Shown in pieces: positions 44,864 through 54,299 of a DNA stretch of 64,000 nt (its first letter is position 1; every line of letters begins with the position of its first letter). The notes under the pieces were generated by a model. The model had not been told where the DNA came from, did not search any database, and worked only from the letters and a program-made list of their open reading frames with translations. The position numbers were made by a program, and so were the translations under genes. The DNA is from Hassallia byssoidea VB512170 (GTDB lineage: Bacteria > Cyanobacteriota > Cyanobacteriia > Cyanobacteriales > Nostocaceae). The DNA lies in NCBI RefSeq assembly GCF_000817785.2, contig NZ_JTCM02000001.1:1-64000 (forward strand), given 5' to 3'.

Positions 44864-45523
44864 ATGGTAGATTCTTACCTAGATCGTTTACCAACGAGTT
44901 TGGAACTTCCGTGTTCTGACGATATTCCTGTGGATAATGAAGACCAGAATTTCCTACCAAATTTTCTTTTGTTTCTACTTGAATCAATTTGGGCAAAGCG
45001 CTTAGATTGGTTCTTTGGTGCTGATATGGCTATATATCATACCACTGGGGTAAACCCAAGAGTACCCGTAGTTCCTGATGGATTTCTTAGTTTGGGAGTA
45101 GAAAGGAGAAAAGCTAGTGGGAGTCGCTCAAGTTATGTAGTCTGGGAAGAAAATGGTATTGTACCGACATTTGTTTTAGAAGTTGTTTCTCAAACTTATG
45201 GGGAAGAATACGATAAAAAAATGGAAATTTATGCGAAATTAGGTGTATTGTATTATGTAGTTTACAATCCTAATTTTTGGCAACGCGACCAACATCAACC
45301 TTTGGAAGTTTATAAATTAATAGATGGTTTTTATCAGTTACAAATTGGTGAACCGTTTTGGATGCAAAAAGTCGGTTTGGGAATTGGTAGAGGCATCAAT
45401 TCAGATGGTGGTTTACAGCGTGAGGTGTTATATTGGTATAATAAGCAAAGTTCTCGCTATCAAACTGCTGAAGAGTTATTGACTGAATATCGCCAACAAT
45501 TTGGCGAATTACCTGGATCGTAA
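44864..45523 (+). CDS. Uma2-family (DUF820) putative endonuclease
   Basis: From ATG 44864 (a TTG at 44846 overlapping the fghA stop would add six residues) a 219-residue PD-(D/E)XK-fold protein of the Uma2 family. It shows VVPDGFLSLGVERR with the core Asp, VWEENGIVPTFVLEVVS with the Glu, and KMEIYAKLGVLYYVVYNP. These proteins are very abundant in filamentous cyanobacteria; their function is unknown. Two others lie at 50.2 and 60.8 kb. Confidence 0.88.
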   Translation: MVDSYLDRLPTSLELPCSDDIPVDNEDQNFLPNFLLFLLESIWAKRLDWFFGADMAIYHTTGVNPRVPVVPDGFLSLGVERRKASGSRSSYVVWEENGIVPTFVLEVVSQTYGEEYDKKMEIYAKLGVLYYVVYNPNFWQRDQHQPLEVYKLIDGFYQLQIGEPFWMQKVGLGIGRGINSDGGLQREVLYWYNKQSSRYQTAEELLTEYRQQFGELPGS

Positions 45524-45526
45524 ATT

Positions 45527-45555
45527 GTAGAGACGTTCCATCGGAACGTCTCTAC
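45527..45555. repeat. GTAGAGACGTTCC palindrome between convergent genes
   Basis: GTAGAGACGTTCC - ATC - GGAACGTCTCTAC, an almost perfect 13-bp stem directly between the ends of the Uma2 and xseB genes. It may act as a shared terminator structure. Confidence 0.85.
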
Positions 45556-45560
45556 AACGG

Positions 45561-45791
45561 TTATTCATCGTTTAAAGTCTCAATTAATAAGTTTACCTGT
45601 TGCTGTCGCTGTTGTAAAAAGCTTTCGCACTGACGTAAATATTCTACTGCTGTGGCAAATTGTTCAAATACTTCTTCTAATTGTAATTCACCCGCTTCTA
45701 TGCGAGTGATAATTGTTTCGATTTCGGCAACTTTCGCTTCATAATTTCCCCCATCCATTTCGGAATTAGAAGTAGTTTTACGTTTAACCAT
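45561..45791 (-). CDS. xseB: Exodeoxyribonuclease VII small subunit
   Basis: A 76-residue helical protein with the family pattern [29 protein letters not shown], then [21 protein letters not shown]. It assembles in several copies with XseA to form exonuclease VII, which degrades single-stranded DNA in both directions. The start overlaps the end of xseA by 8 bp. Confidence 0.93.
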   Translation of the reverse strand: MVKRKTTSNSEMDGGNYEAKVAEIETIITRIEAGELQLEEVFEQFATAVEYLRQCESFLQQRQQQVNLLIETLNDE

Positions 45792-47001
45792 TAACTTCGG
45801 TAATTTTCACTTTAACTTTTCCTTGCGCTAACTGAATCGATAATTCTTGTCCTAGTTCTAACTCAGTTGCAGAACGAGCGATCGCCCCATTTTCTTGTTT
45901 TACCACAGCGTAACCGCGCTGTAAAACTGCCTGCGGGTCGAGAGTTGTCAATTTTTGCCGCAACAATTCTACATGTTGGGTTGCTTGCTGCAATCTGCCT
46001 GTAGTTACTTGGATTAATTGCTGACGTTTCCAAGAAAGATTTAGTACCTCTTGTTGTACTTGTCGATCTAAACGCAAACGATGTAAGCGATCGCGCATTC
46101 CTTGCAGTTTATTTCCCGCAGTTTGCATTTCAATTCGCATCGTGTCGTGTAAAACTGCAATTCGCTCTTGATGTTCAGCATACAACTCTGCGAGTGCGGG
46201 TACAACTAATTCTGCCGCAGCTGTAGGAGTATGTACGCAAGCATCCGCAGTTAAATCTACCAAAGATTCATCTCTTTGATGACCAATCCCAGTAATTACC
46301 GGAATTGGACAATCAGCAACTGCACGTACTACCCTTTCATCATTAAAGCAAGCTAATTCTTCAACCGAGCCACCTCCCCGCGATAAAATTAACACTTGGG
46401 CGCGATTATCTCGTTCTACGCGGGCGATCGCCTTTACAATAGATGCTGGTGCTTGTTCACCTTGCACCGTTGCCGGCGAAAATAAAACATGTAAACCGGG
46501 ATATCGTTGCTTGAGTGTTTTTTGAATATCACCCCAAGCAGCAGCAGTAGGGGAAGTGACGACGGCGATGATTTGGGGATGGATGGGAAGCGATCGCTTT
46601 CTTTCTACATCAAACAAACCTTCCTCTTGCAAGCGATTTTTTAATTGTTGATAGCGCAACGCTTGTAAACCAACACCAGCAGGCAAAACCTGCCAAACTG
46701 TAAGTTGATATTCTCCTCTTTGCGGATAAACTCGAATATTACCCAAAATAATTATCTGTTCACCACGAATCGGTATCTGAGCCAATTTTGTTAATTGACT
46801 ATTCCACACCACACATTTAATTGCTGCGCTGCCATCTGGATCTTGTAAAGTGAAAAATAACCCACTGCGATGTTGATTAGCGCTAGAAACTTCACCAGTT
46901 ACCCAAACTTGCCGCAATTGCTCATCTTGCTCTAACAGTAACCGAATATAATCAGTTAACCCAGCTATAGAAAGTGCCGTATCCGGAATTAAATAACTCA
47001 T
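45784..47001 (-). CDS. xseA: Exodeoxyribonuclease VII large subunit
   Basis: A 405-residue catalytic subunit: N-terminal OB-fold ([23 protein letters not shown]), the catalytic domain with [59 protein letters not shown] and [12 protein letters not shown], then a coiled-coil region and a short C-terminal barrel ([14 protein letters not shown]). Forms an operon with xseB. Confidence 0.95.
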   Translation of the reverse strand: MSYLIPDTALSIAGLTDYIRLLLEQDEQLRQVWVTGEVSSANQHRSGLFFTLQDPDGSAAIKCVVWNSQLTKLAQIPIRGEQIIILGNIRVYPQRGEYQLTVWQVLPAGVGLQALRYQQLKNRLQEEGLFDVERKRSLPIHPQIIAVVTSPTAAAWGDIQKTLKQRYPGLHVLFSPATVQGEQAPASIVKAIARVERDNRAQVLILSRGGGSVEELACFNDERVVRAVADCPIPVITGIGHQRDESLVDLTADACVHTPTAAAELVVPALAELYAEHQERIAVLHDTMRIEMQTAGNKLQGMRDRLHRLRLDRQVQQEVLNLSWKRQQLIQVTTGRLQQATQHVELLRQKLTTLDPQAVLQRGYAVVKQENGAIARSATELELGQELSIQLAQGKVKVKITEVNG

Positions 47002-47002
47002 G

Positions 47003-47062
47003 ATTCGTAGTGAGGACTTCAGTCCTCGTAACTTGGATTTTAAGGGCTGAAGCCCTTACTAC
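47003..47062. repeat. GTAGTGAGGACTTCAGTCC palindromic repeats
   Basis: Two consecutive small palindromes (GAGGACTTCAGTCCTC and AAGGGCTGAAGCCCTTACTA) between the xseA start and the DUF711 stop, related to the copies at 23142 and 48265. They could insulate the two leftward transcripts. Confidence 0.75.
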
Positions 47063-47071
47063 AAAATAAAA

Positions 47072-48241
47072 TTATTCCACATTAAATATTTTACAATCCA
47101 CCAAATACGGCGAATCGAACGCAGTCATTTCCCCAGCTTTTTTCCCAGGAATCGGAAACAACCTTGCTGAAAGTGGTTTATCTAACTTTATCGCCAAAGT
47201 CGCCATATCAATTAATATCGCGGTAATCTTTTCTATTGTAATATCACCCGGAATCGGAACCGTATCAAGTCCGCAACCACACACGGCAGAATAAGCTAAT
47301 AAATTTGTGATATTATAAGTTTGCTCGTTAGCTCTTGCAGCTAAACCGACATCTTCACAAACCGGAAGCATTAACCCAGAGTAACCGCAAGTTTTTACAG
47401 AGACGCTTTTCAAAACGCGAGTTAGCATTCCTGATATTGCTAATGTACCTTGATTTCCAAACTTCCCATCCATGAGTTTTTCATAAGCATAGGCAATACT
47501 TTCTTTTTTGCCTAAAGATGGTGCAAGAGATGTGTCAATTCCTTTGTATTCGATAGCATATTTAGCGGATATTATTCTCGCTGTCGCCTCAATTTTCCTT
47601 AATTCTTTATCTAAAATCACTTTCAGCTTCTCTTCCGCATCAGAAATATCATCAGCATCATCAAAAGCTTGCATTACCAAGTCGCATAATTCTAATCCGA
47701 TAGCGAAAGACGTTTCACCTTGATGATACGCAGTAGGAAAAAATGGAATTCCTGATTGACAATTTGCCCAAGCGCAAAAATGAAAGTTACCATAACCGTG
47801 TTCGCTTTCTTGAGAAATTCGCTGAATAACTTTTGCAGACTCTCTTGCGTTTTCAAAGTTTATTCCAGTGCGTTCGCAAAGCGACTCCTTTGGAGTATCG
47901 CCTATTTTACTGGAAGTGTATAAAATCGATGTATTTTTGATAATCTCTGGAATTAGAGCGATAGTTTCCGGTTTACTTGCGTAACCCAAACTGAAAAAGC
48001 TAATATTCAAGTTTTGGCAAACTTCTTCGATTATTTTAACTTGATTAATAATTTCACTTTTGGATAAATCATCTAGATATTCTTCCCAGGAATTAGTCGC
48101 TATTCTAGTTGTTTGTACCTCGTATCCCTGTTCTTCAATTATCAGCTTTGCTTGCTGATTAAACTCAGACGCTTGCTTAATCTTATCTATTTCTTTAAGA
48201 GAAGAAAGTGATATACCAGTTGTGATAGTTCTAATTTTCAT
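47072..48241 (-). CDS. DUF711 family protein
   Basis: A 389-residue protein of the DUF711 (UPF0210-related) family, with similarity to the glycyl-radical-like fold of that group. Conserved blocks include MKIRTITTGISLSSLKE, FFSLGYASKPETIALIPEII, FHFCAWANCQSGIPFFPTAYH, GKKESIAYAYEKLM, TCGYSGLMLPVCEDVGLAARA and YSAVCGCGLDTVPIPGD. Conserved Cys and Asp residues suggest an enzyme, but no reaction is known. Confidence 0.85.
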   Translation of the reverse strand: MKIRTITTGISLSSLKEIDKIKQASEFNQQAKLIIEEQGYEVQTTRIATNSWEEYLDDLSKSEIINQVKIIEEVCQNLNISFFSLGYASKPETIALIPEIIKNTSILYTSSKIGDTPKESLCERTGINFENARESAKVIQRISQESEHGYGNFHFCAWANCQSGIPFFPTAYHQGETSFAIGLELCDLVMQAFDDADDISDAEEKLKVILDKELRKIEATARIISAKYAIEYKGIDTSLAPSLGKKESIAYAYEKLMDGKFGNQGTLAISGMLTRVLKSVSVKTCGYSGLMLPVCEDVGLAARANEQTYNITNLLAYSAVCGCGLDTVPIPGDITIEKITAILIDMATLAIKLDKPLSARLFPIPGKKAGEMTAFDSPYLVDCKIFNVE

Positions 48242-48264
48242 TTTGACAAAGTATTATTAAAATG

Positions 48265-48318
48265 ACGTAGTAAGCACTTCAGTGCTTTAAATAAGCACTG
48301 AAGTGCTTACTACAATTA
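48265..48318. repeat. GTAGTAAGCACTTCAGTGC palindrome
   Basis: GTAGTAAGCACTTCAGTGCT, then AAATA, then AGCACTGAAGTGCTTACTAC: a nearly perfect long inverted repeat of about 50 bp in the divergent spacer between the DUF711 and TPR genes. Confidence 0.85.
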
Positions 48319-48341
48319 AATAACTAAGTTAAACAAAAGCC

Positions 48342-49610
48342 ATGAATAACGAATTCTACAATAAAGGACTAGAACTAGCTCAACAAAAAGACTACACCAA
48401 AGCTATTGAAGCATTTACCCACGCTTTGCAAGAAGATCCTTACTTTGCGGAAGCTTACAGACAACGGGGTTTAGCATATTATGACTCAGGAGCAACTCTG
48501 CAAGCTGTCTCAGATTATACTGAAGCTCTGAAACATAATCCTGAAAGTGTAGAAGCATATTATTATCGTGCATTAGCACGGTTGACGCTGAAAAATCTGC
48601 CCGGTGCGCTTGCGGATGTCGATAAAGCTATTTCACTTGAAGTAAATTATGCCGCAGCTTATCATCTGCGGGGAATTGTGCGGCGCAAAGAAGGGTATAT
48701 TCAAGATGCGATCGCTAACTTTAAAAAAGCCGCAGAATTATATCTCAAGAAAAACGACAAAGAAAAATGTCGTCAATGTCTGGAAAGCATCAAGCAGATA
48801 CAACCGAAAGAATATCCTGCTGTAAAGCCGTCAATTTCTACCCCCGCACCGATAATTTCTGAAAATGAATATTTCCGCACCTTGTTAGAAAAGGCAGAAA
48901 AAGGAGACACAAAGCAAGCTATTGATGATTTAAACTGGGTGTTGCAAGTCGATCCGCAAGATGGTATCGCTTACTGCTGTCGCGGGGTGGTGCGTTGCAA
49001 ACAAGGAAATTATCGCGATGCTATTTCTGATTTTAACTCAGCGCTGCGCCTAAATTTTAAAGATGCGATCGTATATCGCAACCGAGGAAAAGCACGTTCT
49101 CAGTTAGGAGATCATCAAGGTGCGATCGCTGATTATAATCAAGCGCTACAAATGCAGCCTGAAGATGTCCTTATATATATTGCCAGAGCAAATACCCATC
49201 GAGCAATGAGTAATTATTACGCGGCAATTAAAGATTACACCCAAGCGTTGCAAATTGATTCTGATAATGCCCATGCGTATTATAATCGTGGCATTGCCTA
49301 TACTCATTTAGAAGAAATCCAACACGCGATCGAAGATTATCAGCGTGCGGCAAGTATGTTTTGTGAAAAAGAAGATTGGCAGAATTATCAACAAGTCTTA
49401 AATAGCTTGAAAAAAATTCAATCCTCTACCCCGGAAGTTAAAAATGCTAAATACGATTTATTGCGTCAACGCTTGTTAAGAATGGTAGGGGGATATTGGG
49501 AAATTGCTCAACGACTAATTGAGCAGAAAAAGAATTACTATCCAGGGATGTCAGATGAGTGGTATTTGCAAACAGTTATTGATGATTTGGAAAGGGATAG
49601 AGGAAGATAA
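48342..49610 (+). CDS. TPR repeat protein
   Basis: A 422-residue soluble protein with about eight TPR motifs in two clusters (residues 3-145 and 185-340), for example FYNKGLELAQQKDYTKAIEAF, YYYRALARLTLKNLPGALADV, YRNRGKARSQLGDHQGAIADY and YYNRGIAYTHLEEIQHAIEDY, followed by a C-terminal helical tail (LLRMVGGYWEIAQRLIEQK, ending ERDRGR). No catalytic domain is seen. Probably a scaffold; partners unknown. Confidence 0.85.
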   Translation: MNNEFYNKGLELAQQKDYTKAIEAFTHALQEDPYFAEAYRQRGLAYYDSGATLQAVSDYTEALKHNPESVEAYYYRALARLTLKNLPGALADVDKAISLEVNYAAAYHLRGIVRRKEGYIQDAIANFKKAAELYLKKNDKEKCRQCLESIKQIQPKEYPAVKPSISTPAPIISENEYFRTLLEKAEKGDTKQAIDDLNWVLQVDPQDGIAYCCRGVVRCKQGNYRDAISDFNSALRLNFKDAIVYRNRGKARSQLGDHQGAIADYNQALQMQPEDVLIYIARANTHRAMSNYYAAIKDYTQALQIDSDNAHAYYNRGIAYTHLEEIQHAIEDYQRAASMFCEKEDWQNYQQVLNSLKKIQSSTPEVKNAKYDLLRQRLLRMVGGYWEIAQRLIEQKKNYYPGMSDEWYLQTVIDDLERDRGR

Positions 49611-49681
49611 GTTAGTACGAGCGCGTTTTTAAACGCAGAGGAACACGAAGGTAAACGCAGAGTGACGCAAAGTTTTTGTAG

Positions 49682-50212
49682 TTAGTATATCCAGAGGTAT
49701 TTTGATTCCAGAAGCCTTGTATAATACAGCATCATGTTAGTGATGCTCGGAAAGCTGATAAATTTTTCGCTGGGAGTGGAACTATCGACAATTGGAGAAG
49801 TTTTTCGCTGTTCTGAATCTAGAAGCGTACATTCAGAGTTATTTTGCCATGCAAAGATAGGAAATATGTGTTTTCCGGCTTTAGTTTCCCGCGATATAGC
49901 ATAGCTTAATGCTTCATCTAAAGAAATGAAATGAACAATCTCACGCGCAGAAAAAGCTTTAATTTGTTCGGAAGATTTCTTGACAAATTCTTGTTCTTCT
50001 GCTGTTAAAAAACAACTGTAACCTCCGTTGTGCCATTGATAAAGTTCATACAGTTCCACAGATAGACGAAATGGCAAATCTTTAACTTTACTTTCAATTT
50101 CTTCGTGCGTTAAACCAGGGGCTAAAAGAGGAATTTTTTTACCATCTTTTTCGGGTTGATATTGTTGCACCCAAGTAGAAATACGCTGTAAAATTTCTGT
50201 TAATTCTGACAT
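49682..50212 (-). CDS. SMI1/KNR4 family protein
   Basis: A 176-residue single-domain protein: PGLTHEEIESKVKDLPFRLSVELYELYQWHNGG near the N terminus is the SMI1/KNR4 (SUKH) opening, followed by FISLDEALSY and a beta-rich end. SUKH proteins often serve as immunity proteins against nuclease toxins in bacteria, but no toxin gene is adjacent, so a free-standing or housekeeping role is equally possible. Confidence 0.8.
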   Translation of the reverse strand: MSELTEILQRISTWVQQYQPEKDGKKIPLLAPGLTHEEIESKVKDLPFRLSVELYELYQWHNGGYSCFLTAEEQEFVKKSSEQIKAFSAREIVHFISLDEALSYAISRETKAGKHIFPIFAWQNNSECTLLDSEQRKTSPIVDSSTPSEKFISFPSITNMMLYYTRLLESKYLWIY

Positions 50213-50242
50213 AATTTATCATAAATCTTATAACAGTGTAAC

Positions 50243-50857
50243 CTATCTACCAGCATTAATAAGTTGGTTAGCAGTCAGCTTCAACTCAGAAAATGTAGGA
50301 ATTTGAATTACTTCTTCTCCTCTATAAACTGCTTCATCATAAAAGCCTTCAACCAAAGTTAGAACTGTTACCCGCTTATCTACTGCTTTGCCATTTTGGT
50401 CGAAGTCGAGAAAATCAACCAGCAGATAAACTGGGATACCAAGGATATTGTATTCCGCTCTTTTGGCGCGATGGTCACGACTTTCAGTTCCCGCACTCAC
50501 AACTTCTACAATTAATAGCGGTGGTTCTTCATTAAGTTCAATTACAGCTTCTCTATTTCTTAAATTTTTCCACTGTGACAAAAGTAAAACTGTCACATCT
50601 GGAACTCTAGAAGTATCCCGTCTACCCACTTGAGGTACTCTAACACCAACCGCAGCTTGACGTGCAACCCAATCTAACTTCAGTCGCTCGATTTCTGTTG
50701 TAAATGAGCGTTCCAAAAAGTGCATGATTTCACCATGTCCTCCACGGGGTTGAGACATCGGTATTAATTCTCCTCGCTCAAGTTCGTAGCGTGTATCAGT
50801 ACCATCGTTATAAGTCAAATACTGCTCAAAGGTAACTATTTGTTTGGTTGTAGTCAT
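50243..50857 (-). CDS. Uma2-family (DUF820) putative endonuclease
   Basis: A 204-residue member of the Uma2 family: VTFEQYLTYNDGTDTRYELERGELIPM, RVPDVTVLL with the core Asp, PPLLIVEVVSAGTESRDHRAKRAEY with Glu and Lys-type residues, and GIPVYLLVDFLD. The nuclease core residues look intact. Shares only family-level similarity with the copies at 44.9 and 60.8 kb. Confidence 0.88.
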   Translation of the reverse strand: MTTTKQIVTFEQYLTYNDGTDTRYELERGELIPMSQPRGGHGEIMHFLERSFTTEIERLKLDWVARQAAVGVRVPQVGRRDTSRVPDVTVLLLSQWKNLRNREAVIELNEEPPLLIVEVVSAGTESRDHRAKRAEYNILGIPVYLLVDFLDFDQNGKAVDKRVTVLTLVEGFYDEAVYRGEEVIQIPTFSELKLTANQLINAGR

Positions 50858-51034
50858 GTTGCTACCTTCTTATCTACTAAATAAAGTTTAGTTTTTCAGT
50901 TATAAGAGTTACGTCAAATTATCGGAGAATTAACCGCAGAGGACACAGAGAACACAGAGTTTAGGAAAGTTTGGAAGAATTTTTGCGTTCATACCTGAAT
51001 TATATAGATAAACTAGCTTAATATCGCTTTTTTA

Positions 51035-53689
51035 TCAATCCAAACTTTGCAAACCCATCGCAATCTTACTATGCTTTTCAATCTGCCCCATTACTTGTTT
51101 TGCGCGTTGAATTACCACCGCAGGTAAACCCGCTAATCTTCCGGCTTCAATACCATAAGACTTATCAGCACCTCCTGGTTGAACTTGATGCAAAAAGATA
51201 ATTTGGTCGGGTAACTCCTTCACCGTCACCTGATAATTAGCAACATTCGGTAACATTGCCGCCAACTCATTCAACTCGTGGTAATGTGTAGCAAAAATCG
51301 TTCGCGCTCGAATATCCACCGCCAAATATTCCGCCACAGCCCAAGCAATCGAAAGACCGTCAAAAGTTGCCGTACCGCGTCCAATTTCATCTAACAAAAC
51401 AAGCGATCGCTCAGTCGCATGATTGAGAATATTCGCCGTTTCATTCATCTCCACCATAAAAGTAGATTGACCCGTTGCCAAATCATCCACCGCACCCACC
51501 CGCGTAAAAATGCGATCGCATACCCCCAACTTGGCAGAAGAAGCCGGCACAAAACTACCAATTTGAGCCATCAACTGAATCAACCCCACCTGCCTCAAAT
51601 AACAACTCTTACCACTCGCATTTGGACCCGTGAGAATGATTAAATCGGGGAGTGGGGAGTGGGGAGTGGGGAGTGGGGAGTGGGGAGTGGGGAGTGGGGA
51701 GTGGGGAGTGGGGAGTGGGGAATTTTCTTCACTACTCCCTACTCCCAATTCCCTACTCCCCAGTTGAGTCGAATTCGGCACAAAAAACCCGGCAGGCAAA
51801 GACTGTTCCACCACCGGATGACGCCCATCCACAACCAAAATCTCCCGTCCCGCAACCATCTCCGGACGACAATAGCCTTGATGCACCCCCAACTCAGCCA
51901 AACCGCACAACACATCCGCAGCAGCTACCGCACGCGAAAGAATGCGAATTTCCGAGCCATGCGTTCCCACCTCATCCCGCAACGCCGTAAAAATCTCATA
52001 TTCCAACTGATTTAAATCATCCCGCGCCGAGAGAATTCTTGCTTCTCGTTCCTTCAACTCCGGCGTGATGTAACGTTCCTCATTCGTCAGCGTTTGCTTG
52101 CGGATGTAATTACTCGGAACAGAATCCGCCTTAGCGCGAGAAATACTGATATAATATCCAAAGGTCTTATTGTATCCTACCTTCAAAGTCGGAATTCCCG
52201 TCTTTGCTCTTTCGTCAACTTCCAAATTAGCAATCCATTGCTGATCGCCTTCCACAGTTATTTTTCTCTCATCCAACAGAGAATTCACACCTTGGCGAAT
52301 CAACCCCCCTTCAGTTAAATGTATCGGTGGTGACTCCACCAAATTTGCATGTAATTTTTCTGCCAACTCTGACAAAACAGGCGGCACTTTCTGCAAAGCT
52401 TTCAAAAAGGGAGAACGAGTATCAGCCACCAAGCTAGCTAATTCTGGTAAACGCGCCAAAGAATCAGCCAAAGCCACCAAATCTCGCGCATTTGCCGTAC
52501 CAGAACCGGCGCGTCCCGTCAACCGTTCCAAGTCATAAATTTGACGTAACAATTGCCGCAAATCTTGACGCAGAGGTGTATTTTCGATTAACTCTGCGAT
52601 CGTATCTTGCCGCGCTCGAATACCTTTAATATCAAGTAGCGGTTGCAATAACCATCTTCTCAAAGCACGTCCACCCATCGCCGTGCTGGTTCTATCCAAC
52701 GCCCAAAGCAAAGAACCATGAAAAGTACCATCGCGGACGGTTTGCGTAATTTCTAGGTTGCGCCGAGTTTGATTGTCAACAATTAAATAATCAGTAATTG
52801 TATATGTGCGTAACGCTTGGAGAAAAACCGGATGGTCTTTTTGAGTATCTTCGAGGTATTCTAAAAGACCACCCGCAGCGCGAACAGCGAGGGGGAGACG
52901 ATCGCAACCTAGACCTTCAAGCGATCGCACTTTGAATTTCTGCAATAATTTAGCTCTAGCTTCACCTTGAGAAAATGGAACTTGCGATCGCAAAGCATAA
53001 CAAAACGATGGTGGCAAACATTCCGGCAGATGTTCCGATTTTTCCCCAGGACGCAGTAAACTACCTAAATCTGGCGCATTCGTCGGAATTAGCACTTCCG
53101 AAGGTTGCAAGCGCATTAACTCTTGTGTCAGATGTTCTAAATTACTTGCTTGCGTCGTGAGAAATTCGCCTGTAGATATATCTGCGTAAGCCAAACCCCA
53201 ATGTTCCCCAGCAATTACCACAGCCGCAAGGTAATTATTGCGACTTGCTTTTAGCATTCCATCTTCCAGCAAAGTACCGGGAGTGAGGATGCGTGTAATT
53301 TCGCGTCGTACCAACCTCCCAGCAGCTTCCGCAGCATCTTCCACTTGGTCGCAGATTACCACAGCGTAGCCTTTTTCCACCAACAGCGTAGCGTATCGTT
53401 CCCAAGAGTGATGCGGTACACCAGACATCGCCACACGTCCTTGTTCTCCAGCTTGCTTGCTCGTCAGGACAAGTTCTAACTGCTGCGCTAGCGTGACCGC
53501 ATCTTCAAAGTAACATTCAAAAAAATCTCCTACTCGATACAGCAACATCGCGTGAGGATACTTTTCCTTCGTTTCGATATAATGCTGGTACATTTGACTG
53601 AGCTTAGTGCGATCGACCGCTCGATGGTCAGAGATAAATGTACTGGCATCGGGTTTGGTGGATGGGGTTGCAGAATGAGAAGCAGTCAT
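51035..53689 (-). CDS. mutS: DNA mismatch repair protein MutS
   Basis: Recognises base mismatches and starts repair. The 884-residue protein has the mismatch-binding domain with the Phe-x-Glu motif (VGDFFECY), lever and clamp domains, and the C-terminal ATPase with Walker [23 protein letters not shown], Walker [19 protein letters not shown] and ATHYHEL. Just before [13 protein letters not shown] the chain contains about 30 extra residues of SPLPTPH repeats, encoded by ten copies of the heptamer ACTCCCC (51647-51716) plus flanking repeat sequence. Loss or gain of one heptamer would shift the frame and remove the ATPase domain. Confidence 0.95.
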   Translation of the reverse strand: MTASHSATPSTKPDASTFISDHRAVDRTKLSQMYQHYIETKEKYPHAMLLYRVGDFFECYFEDAVTLAQQLELVLTSKQAGEQGRVAMSGVPHHSWERYATLLVEKGYAVVICDQVEDAAEAAGRLVRREITRILTPGTLLEDGMLKASRNNYLAAVVIAGEHWGLAYADISTGEFLTTQASNLEHLTQELMRLQPSEVLIPTNAPDLGSLLRPGEKSEHLPECLPPSFCYALRSQVPFSQGEARAKLLQKFKVRSLEGLGCDRLPLAVRAAGGLLEYLEDTQKDHPVFLQALRTYTITDYLIVDNQTRRNLEITQTVRDGTFHGSLLWALDRTSTAMGGRALRRWLLQPLLDIKGIRARQDTIAELIENTPLRQDLRQLLRQIYDLERLTGRAGSGTANARDLVALADSLARLPELASLVADTRSPFLKALQKVPPVLSELAEKLHANLVESPPIHLTEGGLIRQGVNSLLDERKITVEGDQQWIANLEVDERAKTGIPTLKVGYNKTFGYYISISRAKADSVPSNYIRKQTLTNEERYITPELKEREARILSARDDLNQLEYEIFTALRDEVGTHGSEIRILSRAVAAADVLCGLAELGVHQGYCRPEMVAGREILVVDGRHPVVEQSLPAGFFVPNSTQLGSRELGVGSSEENSPLPTPHSPLPTPHSPLPTPHSPLPDLIILTGPNASGKSCYLRQVGLIQLMAQIGSFVPASSAKLGVCDRIFTRVGAVDDLATGQSTFMVEMNETANILNHATERSLVLLDEIGRGTATFDGLSIAWAVAEYLAVDIRARTIFATHYHELNELAAMLPNVANYQVTVKELPDQIIFLHQVQPGGADKSYGIEAGRLAGLPAVVIQRAKQVMGQIEKHSKIAMGLQSLD
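51647..51770. repeat. Ten-copy heptamer tract within mutS
   Basis: Ten uninterrupted GGGGAGT units (51647-51716), a trailing GGGG, then AATTTTCTTC and inverted ACTCCCT/ACTCCCA/ACTCCCC units up to about 51763. Read on the coding strand, three units give the seven residues SPLPTPH. Confidence 0.92.
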
Positions 53690-53799
53690 AGATGCCTAGT
53701 TATACGCACGGAAATTCCACAGTATTTGATGATAACCTGTTGTTAGTTTTATTTGTAGATTTCTCAAAGTTTATTCATCTTGTGCGATCGCTACGTCTC

Positions 53800-54291
53800 T
53801 TAGGTGGTTCTCGCAAAGGTGGTTCCTGCGCCTTTAGACCTTCGTTCCTCTGTCAGAAACTCCACTTGATACTTCTTTCGGTAGTAATGTTTACCTAAGT
53901 TTACAATACTGGCATCGCCCATAGAAGTCTTTTGTTTGGCATTTTCCGGAAATTCAGCCGCTAACTTTTTTAATTGTTCTCCTTCCCAAAGCACAATTTG
54001 TTCACCGAAAGCTGCCCAAGGAGTTGTTTCATCTGCTGCAAAAGTCATAATTTTTGCAAATTCTTGAGCCGTTTCATACTGTTTTGCTTTAGCTTGTGAA
54101 ATATGATTACCAGTTTCCACAACCACAGCTAAGGGAAGCACCAAAATTGTAGATATAGCGATTTCAGCTTGAATTTTCTGATTGACACGCTGAAAATCCC
54201 ACACATCATTGTCAGAACCGCAACTTTCCATTCCTGGAACTTTCAACCAAACGCAGAGAAAGCATGTGTCTATAATCAGAACCTTTCTCAT
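53800..54291 (-). CDS. PIN-like domain protein paired with an AAA ATPase
   Basis: A 163-residue protein. It opens KVLIIDTCFLCVWL, a PIN-type first strand with the acidic residue Asp8. VVVETGNHI offers a central Glu, and SMGDASIVNLGKHYYRKKY a further Asp, which is consistent with a PIN-fold ribonuclease, though the final acidic motif is not clear. The gene begins 8 bp after the stop codon of the ATPase gene, so the two form a tight operon. Possibly the effector of a two-gene defence or toxin-like pair. Identification is tentative. Confidence 0.6.
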   Translation of the reverse strand: MRKVLIIDTCFLCVWLKVPGMESCGSDNDVWDFQRVNQKIQAEIAISTILVLPLAVVVETGNHISQAKAKQYETAQEFAKIMTFAADETTPWAAFGEQIVLWEGEQLKKLAAEFPENAKQKTSMGDASIVNLGKHYYRKKYQVEFLTEERRSKGAGTTFARTT

Positions 54292-54299
54292 GCTTCTAA

